64,000 nt of DNA from Sphingomonas glacialis (GTDB lineage Bacteria > Pseudomonadota > Alphaproteobacteria > Sphingomonadales > Sphingomonadaceae). The stretch is taken from contig NZ_RCZC01000002.1 of NCBI RefSeq assembly GCF_006439055.1, positions 1,039,220 through 1,103,219 on the forward strand. Direction: 5' to 3'. The position numbers and the translations under genes were made by a program. Shown piece after piece: positions 17,620 through 28,988 of this stretch. Under the pieces are notes generated by a model. It had not been told where the DNA came from and made no database searches. It saw nothing but the letters and a program-made list of their open reading frames with translations. How positions within the stretch are numbered: position 1 is the stretch's first letter; each line of letters starts with the position of its first letter.

Positions 17620-19113
17620 TCACGAAACCTGTTCCTGCGATTGCGTCTGCGACTGGAGCTGTCCCTTAGGTTCGGCCCCCGCGCCATTGTCCATCAGCAC
17701 GAAACTGTCCTTGGTGCCGCCGCCTTGCGAGGAATTTACCACCAGCGATCCCTCCTTGAGCGCGACGCGCGTGAGCCCGCCGGGCACGACCTGTACGCCC
17801 TTCGATCCGGTCAGCACGAACGGCCGGAAATCGACGTGCCGCGGCGCCAGGCCCGCCGCGGCGAGCGTCGGCACGGTCGACAGCGCGAGCGTCGGCTGCG
17901 CGATGTAACGGTGCGGCTCGGCGATCAGCGCGGCGCGGAAGCTCTCGATTTCGGCCTTGGTCGCGGTCGGGCCGACGAGCATGCCGTATCCGCCCGACCC
18001 ATCGACCAGCTTCACCACCAGCTCGGGCAGCCGCTCGAGCACATATTTCAGCGCCTGCGGTTCGCGGCAGCGCCACGTCTCGACATTGGGCAGCTTGGGG
18101 TCGCCGCCCGAATAGAATTTCACGATCTCGGGCATGTACGAATAGATCGCCTTGTCGTCGGCGATGCCGTTGCCCGGCGCGTTGAGCAGCGCGACATTGC
18201 CCGCGGCATAGGCTGCGATCAGCCCCGGCACGCCGAGCATCGAATCCGGCCGGAAGACGAGCGGATCGAGATAGTCGTCGTCGATCCGGCGGTAGATCAC
18301 ATCGACCTTCACGCGGCCCGCGATCGTGCGCATCCACACCACATCGTCATCGACGACGAGATCGGCCGCCTCGACCAGTTCGATTCCCATCGAATCGGCG
18401 AGGAAGCTGTGTTCGTAATAGGCCGAATTATAATGCCCCGGCGTCAGCACGACGCAGACCGGCGCGGCGACGCCGACCGGCGCGACCGACTTCATCGTCT
18501 CGAGCAGGCGATCGGGATAGGAATCGACTGCCGCGACGTGGAAATCGCGGAACAGTTCGGGGCACAGCCGCAGCATCGCCTCGCGATTCTCGAGCATGTA
18601 GCTCACCCCCGACGGGGTGCGCGCATTGTCCTCGAGCACGAAGAAATCGTCGGGCCCGGTACGCACCAGATCGATCCCGCAGATATGCGCCCAGATGTCG
18701 TGCGGCGGGCGGATGCCGGCGATCTCGGGGCGGAATTGCGGATTGCCGAAGATCAGGTCGGGCGGCAGCACGCCTTCGGCGAGGATCCGGCGCTCGCCGT
18801 AAATGTCGTGGAGGAAGGCATTGATCGCCTCGACGCGCTGGACGAGGCCGGCCGAAAGCCGTTCCCATTCGTCGGCAAGGAAGATGCGCGGGACGATATC
18901 GAACGGGATGATCCGCTCGCTCGCATCGCTCTCGCCGTACACCGCGAAGGTGATGCCCAATTGGCGGAAGGTTGCCTCGGCCGATTGTTGGCGCCGCCGC
19001 AGCTCGGCGTCGGGCGTGGTCTCGATCCAGGCGCCCAAGGCGGCAAGTTCGTCCCGCGGGGTCGTCGACCCCGCCTGCCCCATGATTTCGTCAAACGCCG
19101 GTCGTGTCCCCAT
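17620..19113 (-). CDS. Circularly permuted ATP-grasp protein
   Basis: This is a 497-residue protein typical of the circularly permuted ATP-grasp type 2 family. Recognisable segments are FDIVPRIFLADEWERL, the VLEDNARTPSGVSYMLENR loop, the VDVIYRRIDDDYLDPL region and KLVDGSGGYGMLVGP. ATP-grasp enzymes join carboxylates to amines through acyl-phosphates. This subgroup is predicted from gene neighbourhoods to make a small peptide with its alpha-E and transglutaminase partners, but no product is established as far as I know. It heads the three-gene operon. The start at 19113 (MGTRPAFDEIM) fits the family better than one 21 codons upstream. The C-terminus is Gln/Ser-rich and low in complexity. Confidence 0.9.
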   Translation of the reverse strand: MGTRPAFDEIMGQAGSTTPRDELAALGAWIETTPDAELRRRQQSAEATFRQLGITFAVYGESDASERIIPFDIVPRIFLADEWERLSAGLVQRVEAINAFLHDIYGERRILAEGVLPPDLIFGNPQFRPEIAGIRPPHDIWAHICGIDLVRTGPDDFFVLEDNARTPSGVSYMLENREAMLRLCPELFRDFHVAAVDSYPDRLLETMKSVAPVGVAAPVCVVLTPGHYNSAYYEHSFLADSMGIELVEAADLVVDDDVVWMRTIAGRVKVDVIYRRIDDDYLDPLVFRPDSMLGVPGLIAAYAAGNVALLNAPGNGIADDKAIYSYMPEIVKFYSGGDPKLPNVETWRCREPQALKYVLERLPELVVKLVDGSGGYGMLVGPTATKAEIESFRAALIAEPHRYIAQPTLALSTVPTLAAAGLAPRHVDFRPFVLTGSKGVQVVPGGLTRVALKEGSLVVNSSQGGGTKDSFVLMDNGAGAEPKGQLQSQTQSQEQVS

Positions 19114-19203
19114 CGAGATGATAAAGCCCCCAGATACATCCTGGGTTCCATGCTGCGATGGATTGTTGCGCCGCACAAGCGCTGCTGAAAAGAAATCCGC
19201 TGC

Positions 19204-20055
19204 CTAGCGCTTTGCTGCGCGCGCCAGGGCGCTTGCAAAGTCGCGCCGCGCCTCCGCCACCAGACGCGGGAGCACCGCGCGATCGACGAACGCATCGGGC
19301 GCACCCGCATCGCGGCGCTTGGCCTGTCCGAGCAAATCGACCAGATCGGGGTGCATCGGCAGCACGATATCGGCGGGCAGCGTCGCCAGGCGATCGAAAC
19401 TGCCACGATAATCGGCGACGATGCCGGGATAGGCGCGATTGCCGACCAGGTGATTGCCCGCAACGGTCACGCTGCACGGGAACACCACCATCAATCGCCG
19501 CCCCCGCTCGACCACCGGCATCGTCCAGGTCGTGCAGCCCGGCGTATGTCCCGGCGTCAGCACGGCGGTGAGCGCGACGCCACCGACGCTGACCTGCTCG
19601 CCATCGCGCACGACCCGGTCGACCGGCACCGGCGCGAAGCGGGTGTGCCCGTTCTCATTGTCGGCCTCGTGCCGACCACGACGCAGCGCAGGCGCATCGC
19701 CAGCCGAGGCGACGAGCTTGGCACCACTCCAGCGGCGCAGTTCGGCGAACGCCGCGGCATGGTCGAAATGCGCGTGCGAATTGAGGATCCATTTGATCTG
19801 GCGCGGGCGCACCCCAATCGTCGCCAAGTTGCGCTCGATCAGCCCGGCGCTTTGCGCGAGCGGCCCACTGACGAGGATCGTGCCGTCGCGCGTGACCACC
19901 GCATAGACACCCAGCCCCTCGGTCCCGACATACCAGATCGGTCCAGCGATATGGAACGGCGCGGTTGGTCGCGACCATGCGGGCGAGGACTGCGCACCCG
20001 CCGGAGCGATCCCGACGAACAGCGCGGCCAGTGCGGCGAGAATGCGGGCGATCAT
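19204..20055 (-). CDS. Subclass B3-like metallo-beta-lactamase
   Basis: This 283-residue exported protein has a signal peptide (ILAALAALFVGIAPAGA). The zinc ligands are arranged as in B3 enzymes: His94-x-His96-x-Asp98-His99 (SHAHFDH), His170 (TPGHTPGC) and His235 (LPMHPDL). B3 enzymes hydrolyse beta-lactams in the periplasm, though distant relatives hydrolyse other substrates. The usual B3 text DGAL-Q before the metal site is replaced by SGPLAQ, so activity on drugs is not assured. The start overlaps the stop of the upstream DsbD-like gene by 4 bp (ATGA), suggesting coupled translation. Confidence 0.85.
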   Translation of the reverse strand: MIARILAALAALFVGIAPAGAQSSPAWSRPTAPFHIAGPIWYVGTEGLGVYAVVTRDGTILVSGPLAQSAGLIERNLATIGVRPRQIKWILNSHAHFDHAAAFAELRRWSGAKLVASAGDAPALRRGRHEADNENGHTRFAPVPVDRVVRDGEQVSVGGVALTAVLTPGHTPGCTTWTMPVVERGRRLMVVFPCSVTVAGNHLVGNRAYPGIVADYRGSFDRLATLPADIVLPMHPDLVDLLGQAKRRDAGAPDAFVDRAVLPRLVAEARRDFASALARAAKR

Positions 20056-22091
20056 AGCGCCGCCAGCATCCCCGGAGTCAGCACCTGTGGCAAGACTCGC
20101 GGTTCGGCAGCGCCGGGCGCGTAATAGAGGTACAGCGGCACGCCGGCGCGGTTATGCGCCTCGATGAAGCGCCCCATCGTCGCATCGCCATTGGTCCAGT
20201 CGCCGAGCAGCACCGCGACCTTGTGATCGGCGAAGGCCTTGCGCGTCGCATCGGTCTCGATCGCAGCCTTCTCGTTGACCTTGCAGGTCAGGCACCAGTC
20301 GGCGGTGAAATAGACGAACACCGGCCGGTTCGCCTTGCGCAGCGCATCGAGCCGCGCCTCGGTGAAGGGCTCGCTGCCCGCCTCCGCCACCGCCGCCTGC
20401 GCCGGTGCGCGCGAGACGAGCGCCGCGCCGCCGATCGTCACGATCAGCAGCGCGATCAGCGCGCCCCAGCCGAACGCCAGCCCGCGCGCCTGCCGACGAC
20501 CGCCGATCCACAGTGCGAAGCCCGCGAACAGCGCCGCGCCGAGGCCGAGCGTCAGCCCGTTCACCCCAGCCTGCCGTCCGAGCACCCACGCCAAGGCAAG
20601 CGCGGTCAGCCACATCGGCACCGACAGAATGTGGCGGAAGGTCTCCATCCACGCGCCGGGCTTGGGCAGCCGCTTGCGCAACGCCGGCACGAAGCCGAGC
20701 GCGAGGAACGGGATGGCGAGCCCGAGGCCCAGCCCCGCGAACACCGCCAGCGCCGCCGGCCACGGCAGCACCAGCGCCGCCCCCAACGCCGCGCCCATGA
20801 AGGGCCCTGTGCACGGTGTCGCGATGAACGCCGCGAGCGCGCCGGTCGCGAACGCGCCGCCCGCCCCGCCCGAGCGGTTGACGAATTGCGGCGTCGGAAT
20901 CTCGAACAGCCCGCCGAGGTTGAGCGACAGTGCCACCGTCAGCAGCAGCAGCACGACGATCGCGCGCGGATCCTGCAGCTGGAACGCCCAGCCGACCGCA
21001 GTGCCGCCAGCGCGCAACGCGAGGATCGCCGCGCCAAGCCCGACGCACACCGCGACGACGCCGCCGGTATAGGCCAGTGCCTCACGCCGCGCCGCGCCCT
21101 CGTCGAGATGCCCGCGCGCGAGGCTCAGCGCCTTGAGGCTGAGGATCGGGAAGACGCATGGCATGATATTGAGGATCAACCCGCCGAGCATCGCCCCGGC
21201 AAAGGCGATCAGCGTCGCGAGCAGCACGCCGCCCGCAGGCGCCGTCGATGTGGCCGCCGTCGCAGCGACGGAGCCGGCATCGGCGGTCACGCGCAGCCCC
21301 TGCTGCGCGCCGATCTGCAGCACGCCGACGAGCGGGCCTGCCCCGCCGGTCGCGCCGGCCTTGGTCTCAACGATCAGACGGTCGCCATCCTGCGTCACCG
21401 TCTGCGGCGCGTTGTAATCGAGCAGCCCGGTCGTGACCGGGTAGAAATAGGCATCCTTGAGTGCAGCACCCGCCGGGTAAGGGATCGCGATGCGAATGCG
21501 ACCGTCGCTTGCCTGGAAGACGCCCTTCGCATCGAGCGGCTTGGGCACGGCGCGGCGCCACGCATCGAAGCGCGCCTGCGTGTCGGGCGCAATCGCGCCG
21601 TCGCCGACGGTCAGCGCGAGCGACAGATCGGCCGCTTCGGGCACGCACACCGTCGCGGAACAGACGAGATAGGTGGTGTGCAGCTTGATCGGCAGCGCGG
21701 TCCCGGCGGCAAGACCAGCCGGCACCTTCAGCGTGACGAGCGGCGCATAGGGCTTCTCGAACACATAGTTCATCAAATCGGCGACGACGAGCCGCCCCGG
21801 CACCGGATAGACCGGCTCGCTTGCGGTCATGCCCTTGGGCAGGCTCCACTCGAGCTTGGCGGGAAAGCCGGCATCGCCGGGATTTTCCCAATAGCCGTGC
21901 CAGCCGGCCTCGGGCACCGTCGCCAGCGCGACCGTGACGGTCGATCCCGCGGCGGGGGTCACGCTTTCCGCCACCAACGTGATCGCGAGGTGATGCGCGC
22001 CCGGCGCACCGATCGGGCCTCCATCGGCTTGCGCGGCACTTGCCGTCAGCAACGCCAGAACCGTCATCAAGCCGAAATGAAACCAGCGCAT
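20052..22091 (-). CDS. DsbD-family thiol:disulfide interchange protein
   Basis: This is a 679-residue protein in three parts: a signal peptide and periplasmic DsbD N-terminal-like domain (to about residue 270), a cluster of roughly eight membrane helices typical of DsbD/CcdA (with NIMPCVFPILSLKAL and FIATPCTGPFMGAAL carrying the paired cysteines), and a C-terminal thioredoxin domain with ADWCLTCK near residue 596. Such proteins carry electrons from cytoplasmic thioredoxin to periplasmic thiols, for cytochrome c maturation or disulfide repair. The ATG at 22091 is used instead of one 12 codons upstream because it begins the signal peptide. It is co-directional and coupled with the metallo-beta-lactamase. 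Confidence 0.92.
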   Translation of the reverse strand: MRWFHFGLMTVLALLTASAAQADGGPIGAPGAHHLAITLVAESVTPAAGSTVTVALATVPEAGWHGYWENPGDAGFPAKLEWSLPKGMTASEPVYPVPGRLVVADLMNYVFEKPYAPLVTLKVPAGLAAGTALPIKLHTTYLVCSATVCVPEAADLSLALTVGDGAIAPDTQARFDAWRRAVPKPLDAKGVFQASDGRIRIAIPYPAGAALKDAYFYPVTTGLLDYNAPQTVTQDGDRLIVETKAGATGGAGPLVGVLQIGAQQGLRVTADAGSVAATAATSTAPAGGVLLATLIAFAGAMLGGLILNIMPCVFPILSLKALSLARGHLDEGAARREALAYTGGVVAVCVGLGAAILALRAGGTAVGWAFQLQDPRAIVVLLLLTVALSLNLGGLFEIPTPQFVNRSGGAGGAFATGALAAFIATPCTGPFMGAALGAALVLPWPAALAVFAGLGLGLAIPFLALGFVPALRKRLPKPGAWMETFRHILSVPMWLTALALAWVLGRQAGVNGLTLGLGAALFAGFALWIGGRRQARGLAFGWGALIALLIVTIGGAALVSRAPAQAAVAEAGSEPFTEARLDALRKANRPVFVYFTADWCLTCKVNEKAAIETDATRKAFADHKVAVLLGDWTNGDATMGRFIEAHNRAGVPLYLYYAPGAAEPRVLPQVLTPGMLAAL

Positions 22092-22166
22092 TCGCACATC
22101 CTTGTAGGTCGCGCGCACCAAGGGCATAGCTCGCGCGGGGTCAAGTATATGGCGCGGAGATCACCG

Positions 22167-23813
22167 ATGAAACGACAGGCTTCCCTCTTGGCGATGGCGC
22201 TCGCGCTGCTGTCGGCCCCGCTCTCCGCCCAGCAAGCCGCGCCGTTCACCCCGCCCGCCAGCGCGCCGAAACTGATCGTCGTCATCTCGGTCGATCAATT
22301 CTCCGCCGACCTGTTCGCCGAATATCGCAAATCCTTCACCGGCGGTTTCGCACGGCTGCAGCAGGGCGGCGTCTTCCCGAGCGGCTATCAGAGCCACGCC
22401 GCGACCGAGACCTGCCCCGGCCATTCGACGATCCTGACCGGCTTCCGCCCCGAACATACCGGCATCATCGCGAACAACTGGACCGACCTCAGCGTCGCGC
22501 GCGCCGACAAGGTGGTGTATTGCGCCGAGGACGAGACCGTCCCCGGCACGACGCATGACGGCCAGTACACCGTGTCCGACAAGCACCTGCTCGTCCCCAC
22601 GCTCGGCGAGCGGATGAAGGCCGCCAATCCGGCGATCCGCGTCGTCTCGGTCGCGGGCAAGGATCGCGCCGCGGTGATGATGGGCGGACACAATGTCGAC
22701 GAGCTCTGGTGGTGGAACGGCAAGGCGTTCGTCAGCTATGCCGGCCGCGCCACCCCCGCCGTCGTCACGCGCGCCAATGCAGCGACCGCCGCCAGGATCG
22801 CCGCGCCGCAAGCCGCGCTCGACGTGCCCGAGGTGTGCACATCGCACGACCGCGCGGTGCAACTCGGCGGCGGCAAGACCGTCGGTGCGGGGCATTTCGA
22901 GCGCGCAGCGGGCAGCGCCACGGGCTTCCGCGCCTCGCCCGCATTCGACGGCGCGATCGTCGCGCTGGCGGCGGGGCTCGTTCAGGACATGAAGCTCGGG
23001 CAAGGTCCGACCACCGACATCATCGACGTCGGCGCCTCGGCGACCGATTATATCGGCCACACCTATGGCACCGAGGGCGCCGAGATGTGCATCCAGCTTC
23101 AGCAGCTCGACGCGACGCTCGGCTCGTTCTTTCAGGTGCTCGATTCGACGGGCGTCGATTATGAGGTCGTGCTGACCGCCGATCACGGCGGCAACGACCT
23201 TCCCGAACGCGAAGTCGATGCCGGGCTCCCGGATGCGCAGCGCGCGAAGGTCATGCTCGCCCCCGCCTTCGCGGGGAAGGAGATCGCGGCCAAGCTCGGC
23301 ATCGCCAAGCCCGTGCTGTTTGGCGACATTCCCAATGGCGACGTCTACATCGCCAAGGACCTCACGAGCGCGCAGCACAAGGCGGTCGAGACCGCAGCGA
23401 TCGCCTATTACAAGGCTGCACCGCAGGTGGCCGAGGTGTTCACCGCGGCACAGATCCGCGCGACGCCGAGCCCCAAGGGGCCGCCCGAAAAGTGGACCAT
23501 GCTCGAGCGCGCGCGGGCGTCGTTCCTGACCGGGAGGTCGGGCGACTTCGTCGTGTTGCTCAAGCCGCGCGTGACGCCGATCCCGAGCGCGACGGGCGGC
23601 TATGTCGCGACGCATGGCAGCCCGTACGATTACGATCGCCGCGTGCCGATCCTGTTCTGGCGCAAGGGGATGACCGGGTTCGAACATACCGCCGGCGTCG
23701 AGACGGTCGATATCGCACCGACGCTCGCACGCCAGATCGCGCTGCCGCTGACCGCGCCGAAGATGGATGGGCGGTGTTTGGATTTGGCCGCTGGCGGAGC
23801 GCCCTGCCGCTGA
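22167..23813 (+). CDS. PhoK/PafA-type alkaline phosphatase
   Basis: This 548-residue exported protein (signal peptide KRQASLLAMALALLSAPLSA) belongs to the alkaline phosphatase superfamily. The nucleophile region is AATETCPGHSTILTGF, with Thr82 as the likely nucleophile by analogy to PafA and nucleotide pyrophosphatases. Metal ligands include Asp43 (VVISVDQF) and the late LTADHGG segment. PhoK of Sphingomonas, a secreted high-activity phosphomonoesterase, has a similar length. GGAG lies 7 bases before the ATG. The gene is divergent from the DsbD-like gene with 75 bp between starts; no clear Pho box was seen. Confidence 0.88.
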   Translation: MKRQASLLAMALALLSAPLSAQQAAPFTPPASAPKLIVVISVDQFSADLFAEYRKSFTGGFARLQQGGVFPSGYQSHAATETCPGHSTILTGFRPEHTGIIANNWTDLSVARADKVVYCAEDETVPGTTHDGQYTVSDKHLLVPTLGERMKAANPAIRVVSVAGKDRAAVMMGGHNVDELWWWNGKAFVSYAGRATPAVVTRANAATAARIAAPQAALDVPEVCTSHDRAVQLGGGKTVGAGHFERAAGSATGFRASPAFDGAIVALAAGLVQDMKLGQGPTTDIIDVGASATDYIGHTYGTEGAEMCIQLQQLDATLGSFFQVLDSTGVDYEVVLTADHGGNDLPEREVDAGLPDAQRAKVMLAPAFAGKEIAAKLGIAKPVLFGDIPNGDVYIAKDLTSAQHKAVETAAIAYYKAAPQVAEVFTAAQIRATPSPKGPPEKWTMLERARASFLTGRSGDFVVLLKPRVTPIPSATGGYVATHGSPYDYDRRVPILFWRKGMTGFEHTAGVETVDIAPTLARQIALPLTAPKMDGRCLDLAAGGAPCR

Positions 23814-23820
23814 AACAAAC

Positions 23821-23955
23821 CCCTCTCCCTTTGGGAGAGGGTGGCCGAGCAAAGCGAGGTCGGGTGAGGGCAGTCCACGCCGTTGAGGTGTGCTGCCCTC
23901 ACCCTTCCCACCGGCTACGCCGGCGGGCCGCTTCCCTCTCCCGAAGGGAGAGGGA
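23821..23955. repeat. Composite palindromic repeat, copy A
   Basis: This block is flanked by CCCTCTCCC/GGGAGAGGG hairpins, with the inner words TGGCCGAGC, AGCGAGGTCGGGTGAGGGCAG and, near the other end, CTGCCCTCACCCTTCCCA. The two halves are inverted with respect to each other. An almost identical block lies at 37050-37187. Here it fills the gap between two convergent genes (phosphatase and beta-helix protein). Confidence 0.85.
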
Positions 23956-23962
23956 GAAAAGC

Positions 23963-24892
23963 TTACCGCACCTCGTACGACCGGATCCCAGCCCCCAGCC
24001 GGTTCGCGCCGATCGCAAGCTGATCCCCGCTCATATTGGCAATGAACGCCGGATTGGTCGGCGCACCCGGCGCGAGGCTCGCGTCGTTGTCCTCGATCCG
24101 CAGCCCCGCCGCGCTATACGTCTTCGCCTCGGCCGATACGACGATCAGCCCGCTGTGATTTTCCTTGTGCGCCCCCTGCACGAAGGTGTTGCGCGCGATC
24201 AGCCCGGTCGCGCCTTGCGACAGATCGATCATGTAATTGGTCTTGCTGCCCTTGGTATCGTCGAAGCTGTTGTCGGTGATCGTGACGTGCGGCGTGCGCA
24301 GCTTGACGTAATGCCCGCCGGTACCGCGCTCGAAGCGCGAATTGGTCACCGTCACCGATCCGAGATTGGCGAGATAGATGCTGTGCGAGCAGCTCGGCGT
24401 GATGTCGCATTGGCCGAGGCCAGCGAAGGTCGAATGGTCGATCGTGATCTTCTGCCCGCTGGGCTGGCCACCGAGGATACCCTCCTGATTGTCGAGGAAC
24501 ATCGAATTGCGCACGACGAGATCGCCGACCTCGCTGCGGATCCCCGCGCCATTGCCGTCGCCGACCGCGATCTTGCGGAAGACGATGCCATCGACCACCG
24601 AGCTCTGCCCGCGCAGCACGAATGCCGCCTTGTCCTCGCACGCCGTCCCCTCGAAGATCGCAGTGCCCGGCGTCACCGCCTTGAAGGTGATGTGCCCGCC
24701 CGACTGGATCGTGCACTGGTGATAGACGCCCGGCGCGATCAGGATCGTCGCGGTGCCCATGCGGATCGACTGGACCGCCTCGTCGATCGTCTGGAAGCCT
24801 TGGCCCGTCCCCTCGATGGTGAAGGGCGCGCGCTGCTGCGCGGCGGCTGGGGCGGCGATCGCGATGGCGAGCAGGGGTAGAATGCGACGCAT
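23963..24892 (-). CDS. Secreted right-handed parallel beta-helix protein
   Basis: This 309-residue protein has a signal peptide (RRILPLLAIAIAAPAAA). Successive short repeats rich in V/I-x-N/D turns (GDLVVRNSMFLDN, GQKITIDHSTFAG, GSVTVTNSRFERG, PHVTITDNSFDD) are typical of pectate-lyase-like beta-helices. The opening GFQTIDEAVQSIRMGTATI matches the entry cap of such proteins. The substrate is unknown; no catalytic set could be picked out. AAGGAG lies 8 bases before the ATG at 24892, which decides the start. Confidence 0.85.
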   Translation of the reverse strand: MRRILPLLAIAIAAPAAAQQRAPFTIEGTGQGFQTIDEAVQSIRMGTATILIAPGVYHQCTIQSGGHITFKAVTPGTAIFEGTACEDKAAFVLRGQSSVVDGIVFRKIAVGDGNGAGIRSEVGDLVVRNSMFLDNQEGILGGQPSGQKITIDHSTFAGLGQCDITPSCSHSIYLANLGSVTVTNSRFERGTGGHYVKLRTPHVTITDNSFDDTKGSKTNYMIDLSQGATGLIARNTFVQGAHKENHSGLIVVSAEAKTYSAAGLRIEDNDASLAPGAPTNPAFIANMSGDQLAIGANRLGAGIRSYEVR

Positions 24893-24973
24893 GAGGCTGG
24901 CTCCTTTGCGCGGCACGATGCCCGCGCAAAGGCCCGGTGAGAAGGCTAATTGAGGGTTAACCCTCCGCGTTCC

Positions 24974-27655
<2,682 letters not shown>

Positions 27656-27669
27656 CTTTGCTTTCTACT

Positions 27670-27792
27670 CCCTCTCCCGCTTTCGCGGGAGAGGGTCGGG
27701 GTGAGGGCCTTCTGCTTGATCGAGACGACCCAATTGAAGACGTAATAGAACAAGAAGGCCCTCACCCTGCCTCTCCCGCACGCGGGAGAGGA
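27670..27792. repeat. Palindromic repeat inside the met operon, copy C
   Basis: Two hairpins, CCCTCTCCCGC/GCGGGAGAGGG at 27670-27695 and CCTCTCCCGC/GCGGGAGAGG at 27770-27791, flank an inverted pair GTGAGGGCCT / AGGCCCTCAC. The block lies between the two metH genes. It matches the repeat family seen at 23.8 and 37.1 kb in its end hairpins but differs inside. Confidence 0.8.
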
Positions 27793-27814
27793 GAAGAAGG
27801 GCGGTCGCTCGCGG

Positions 27815-28861
27815 CTAAGCCGCCATCGTCATCGGCTCCAGCCCGGCGAGCCGCGTCACCACCGGCGGCACCGGAAGCGCGCGCGGGGTCAGCCCACCGA
27901 CCGCCTTGGCGATCGCCGCGATATGCGCCGGGGTCGACCCGCAGCAGCCGCCAAGCACATTGACCTGCGCGTTGGCCGCCCATTCGCGCACCAGGCCCGC
28001 GGTGGTCGAGGGCTGCTCGTCATATTCGCCGAGCTCGTTGGGCAGCCCGGCGTTCGGATACACCATGATCAGCGTGTCGCAGATGCCCGACAGCGTACGC
28101 ACATGCGGCCGCAACTGCTCGGCACCGAACGAGCAGTTGAGCCCGATCGTCACCGGCTTGGCATGCCGCACCGCGTGCCAGAACGCCTCGACCGTGTGCC
28201 CCGACAGGTTGCGCCCGGAAAGATCGGTCAGCGTCATCGACAGCATGATCGGCACGTCGCGCCCGAGCGCCTCCGCCGCCTCGAGCACCGCCATGATCCC
28301 GGCCTTGGCGTTCAACGTATCGAACACCGTCTCAATCAGGATGAAATCTGCCCCGCCTTCGAGCAGCGCATCGACCTGCTCGCGATAGACGTCCTTCAGA
28401 TAATCGAAGTCGATCTCGCGGAAGCCCGGATCGTTGACGTCGGGGCTGAGCGACAGCGTCTTGTTGGTCGGCCCGACCGCGCCTGCGACGAAGCGCGGGC
28501 GGCCGTCCTTGGCCTGGAACTCGTCGGCCAGCCGGCGCGCGAGCTTGGCGCTCTCGACGTTGATCTCGCGCACGAGATGCTCGGCGGCGTAATCGGCCTG
28601 ACTGATGCGGTTGGCCGAGAAGGTGTTGGTCTCGGCGATATCGGCGCCCGCTTCGAAATAGGCGCGGTGGATCGCTTCGGGCACCTCGGGCTTGGTCAGC
28701 GCGAGGATGTCGTTGTTGCCCTTCTGGTCCTTGGCGAGGCCGAGGTCCCCGGCATAGTCGGCCTCGGAGAGCTTCCAGTTCTGGATCTCGGTGCCGAACG
28801 CGCCGTCCGTGATGAGGATGCGCTTCGCGGCTTCGGCGAGGAAGGTCTGGCGGGTGGTCAT
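27815..28861 (-). CDS. metH: Methionine synthase, homocysteine S-methyltransferase part
   Basis: This 348-residue protein equals the first module of MetH. The ITDGAFGTEIQNWKL opening, GADIAETNTFSAN, and the zinc-cysteine motifs GLNCSFGAEQL and LGGCCGSTPAHI are all present. It binds and activates homocysteine for methyl transfer from the cobalamin protein encoded next door. GAAGGA lies 8 bases before the ATG at 28861. Splitting of metH at this point is known in several alphaproteobacteria. It is the third gene in the regulator-metF-metH operon. Confidence 0.93.
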   Translation of the reverse strand: MTTRQTFLAEAAKRILITDGAFGTEIQNWKLSEADYAGDLGLAKDQKGNNDILALTKPEVPEAIHRAYFEAGADIAETNTFSANRISQADYAAEHLVREINVESAKLARRLADEFQAKDGRPRFVAGAVGPTNKTLSLSPDVNDPGFREIDFDYLKDVYREQVDALLEGGADFILIETVFDTLNAKAGIMAVLEAAEALGRDVPIMLSMTLTDLSGRNLSGHTVEAFWHAVRHAKPVTIGLNCSFGAEQLRPHVRTLSGICDTLIMVYPNAGLPNELGEYDEQPSTTAGLVREWAANAQVNVLGGCCGSTPAHIAAIAKAVGGLTPRALPVPPVVTRLAGLEPMTMAA

Positions 28862-28879
28862 GATCTTATTCCTTCTAAG

Positions 28880-28980
28880 CCCCTCCCCTTCAGGGGAGGG
28901 GTTGGGGTGGGGAAGTCCGGCAAGCCGATGGCTCAGTGAGACATCCCCCACCCCCTGCCCCTCCCCTGAAGGGGAGGGGT
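28880..28980. repeat. Palindromic repeat inside the met operon, copy D
   Basis: Hairpins CCCCTCCCCTTCAGGGGAGGGG (arms of 9 bases) at 28880-28901 and a matching one at 28958-28979 enclose an inverted pair GGGGTGGGG / CCCCACCCC. The block sits between the metF stop and the homocysteine-methyltransferase gene, right before its ribosome site. Confidence 0.8.
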
Positions 28981-28988
28981 GAAATCCG

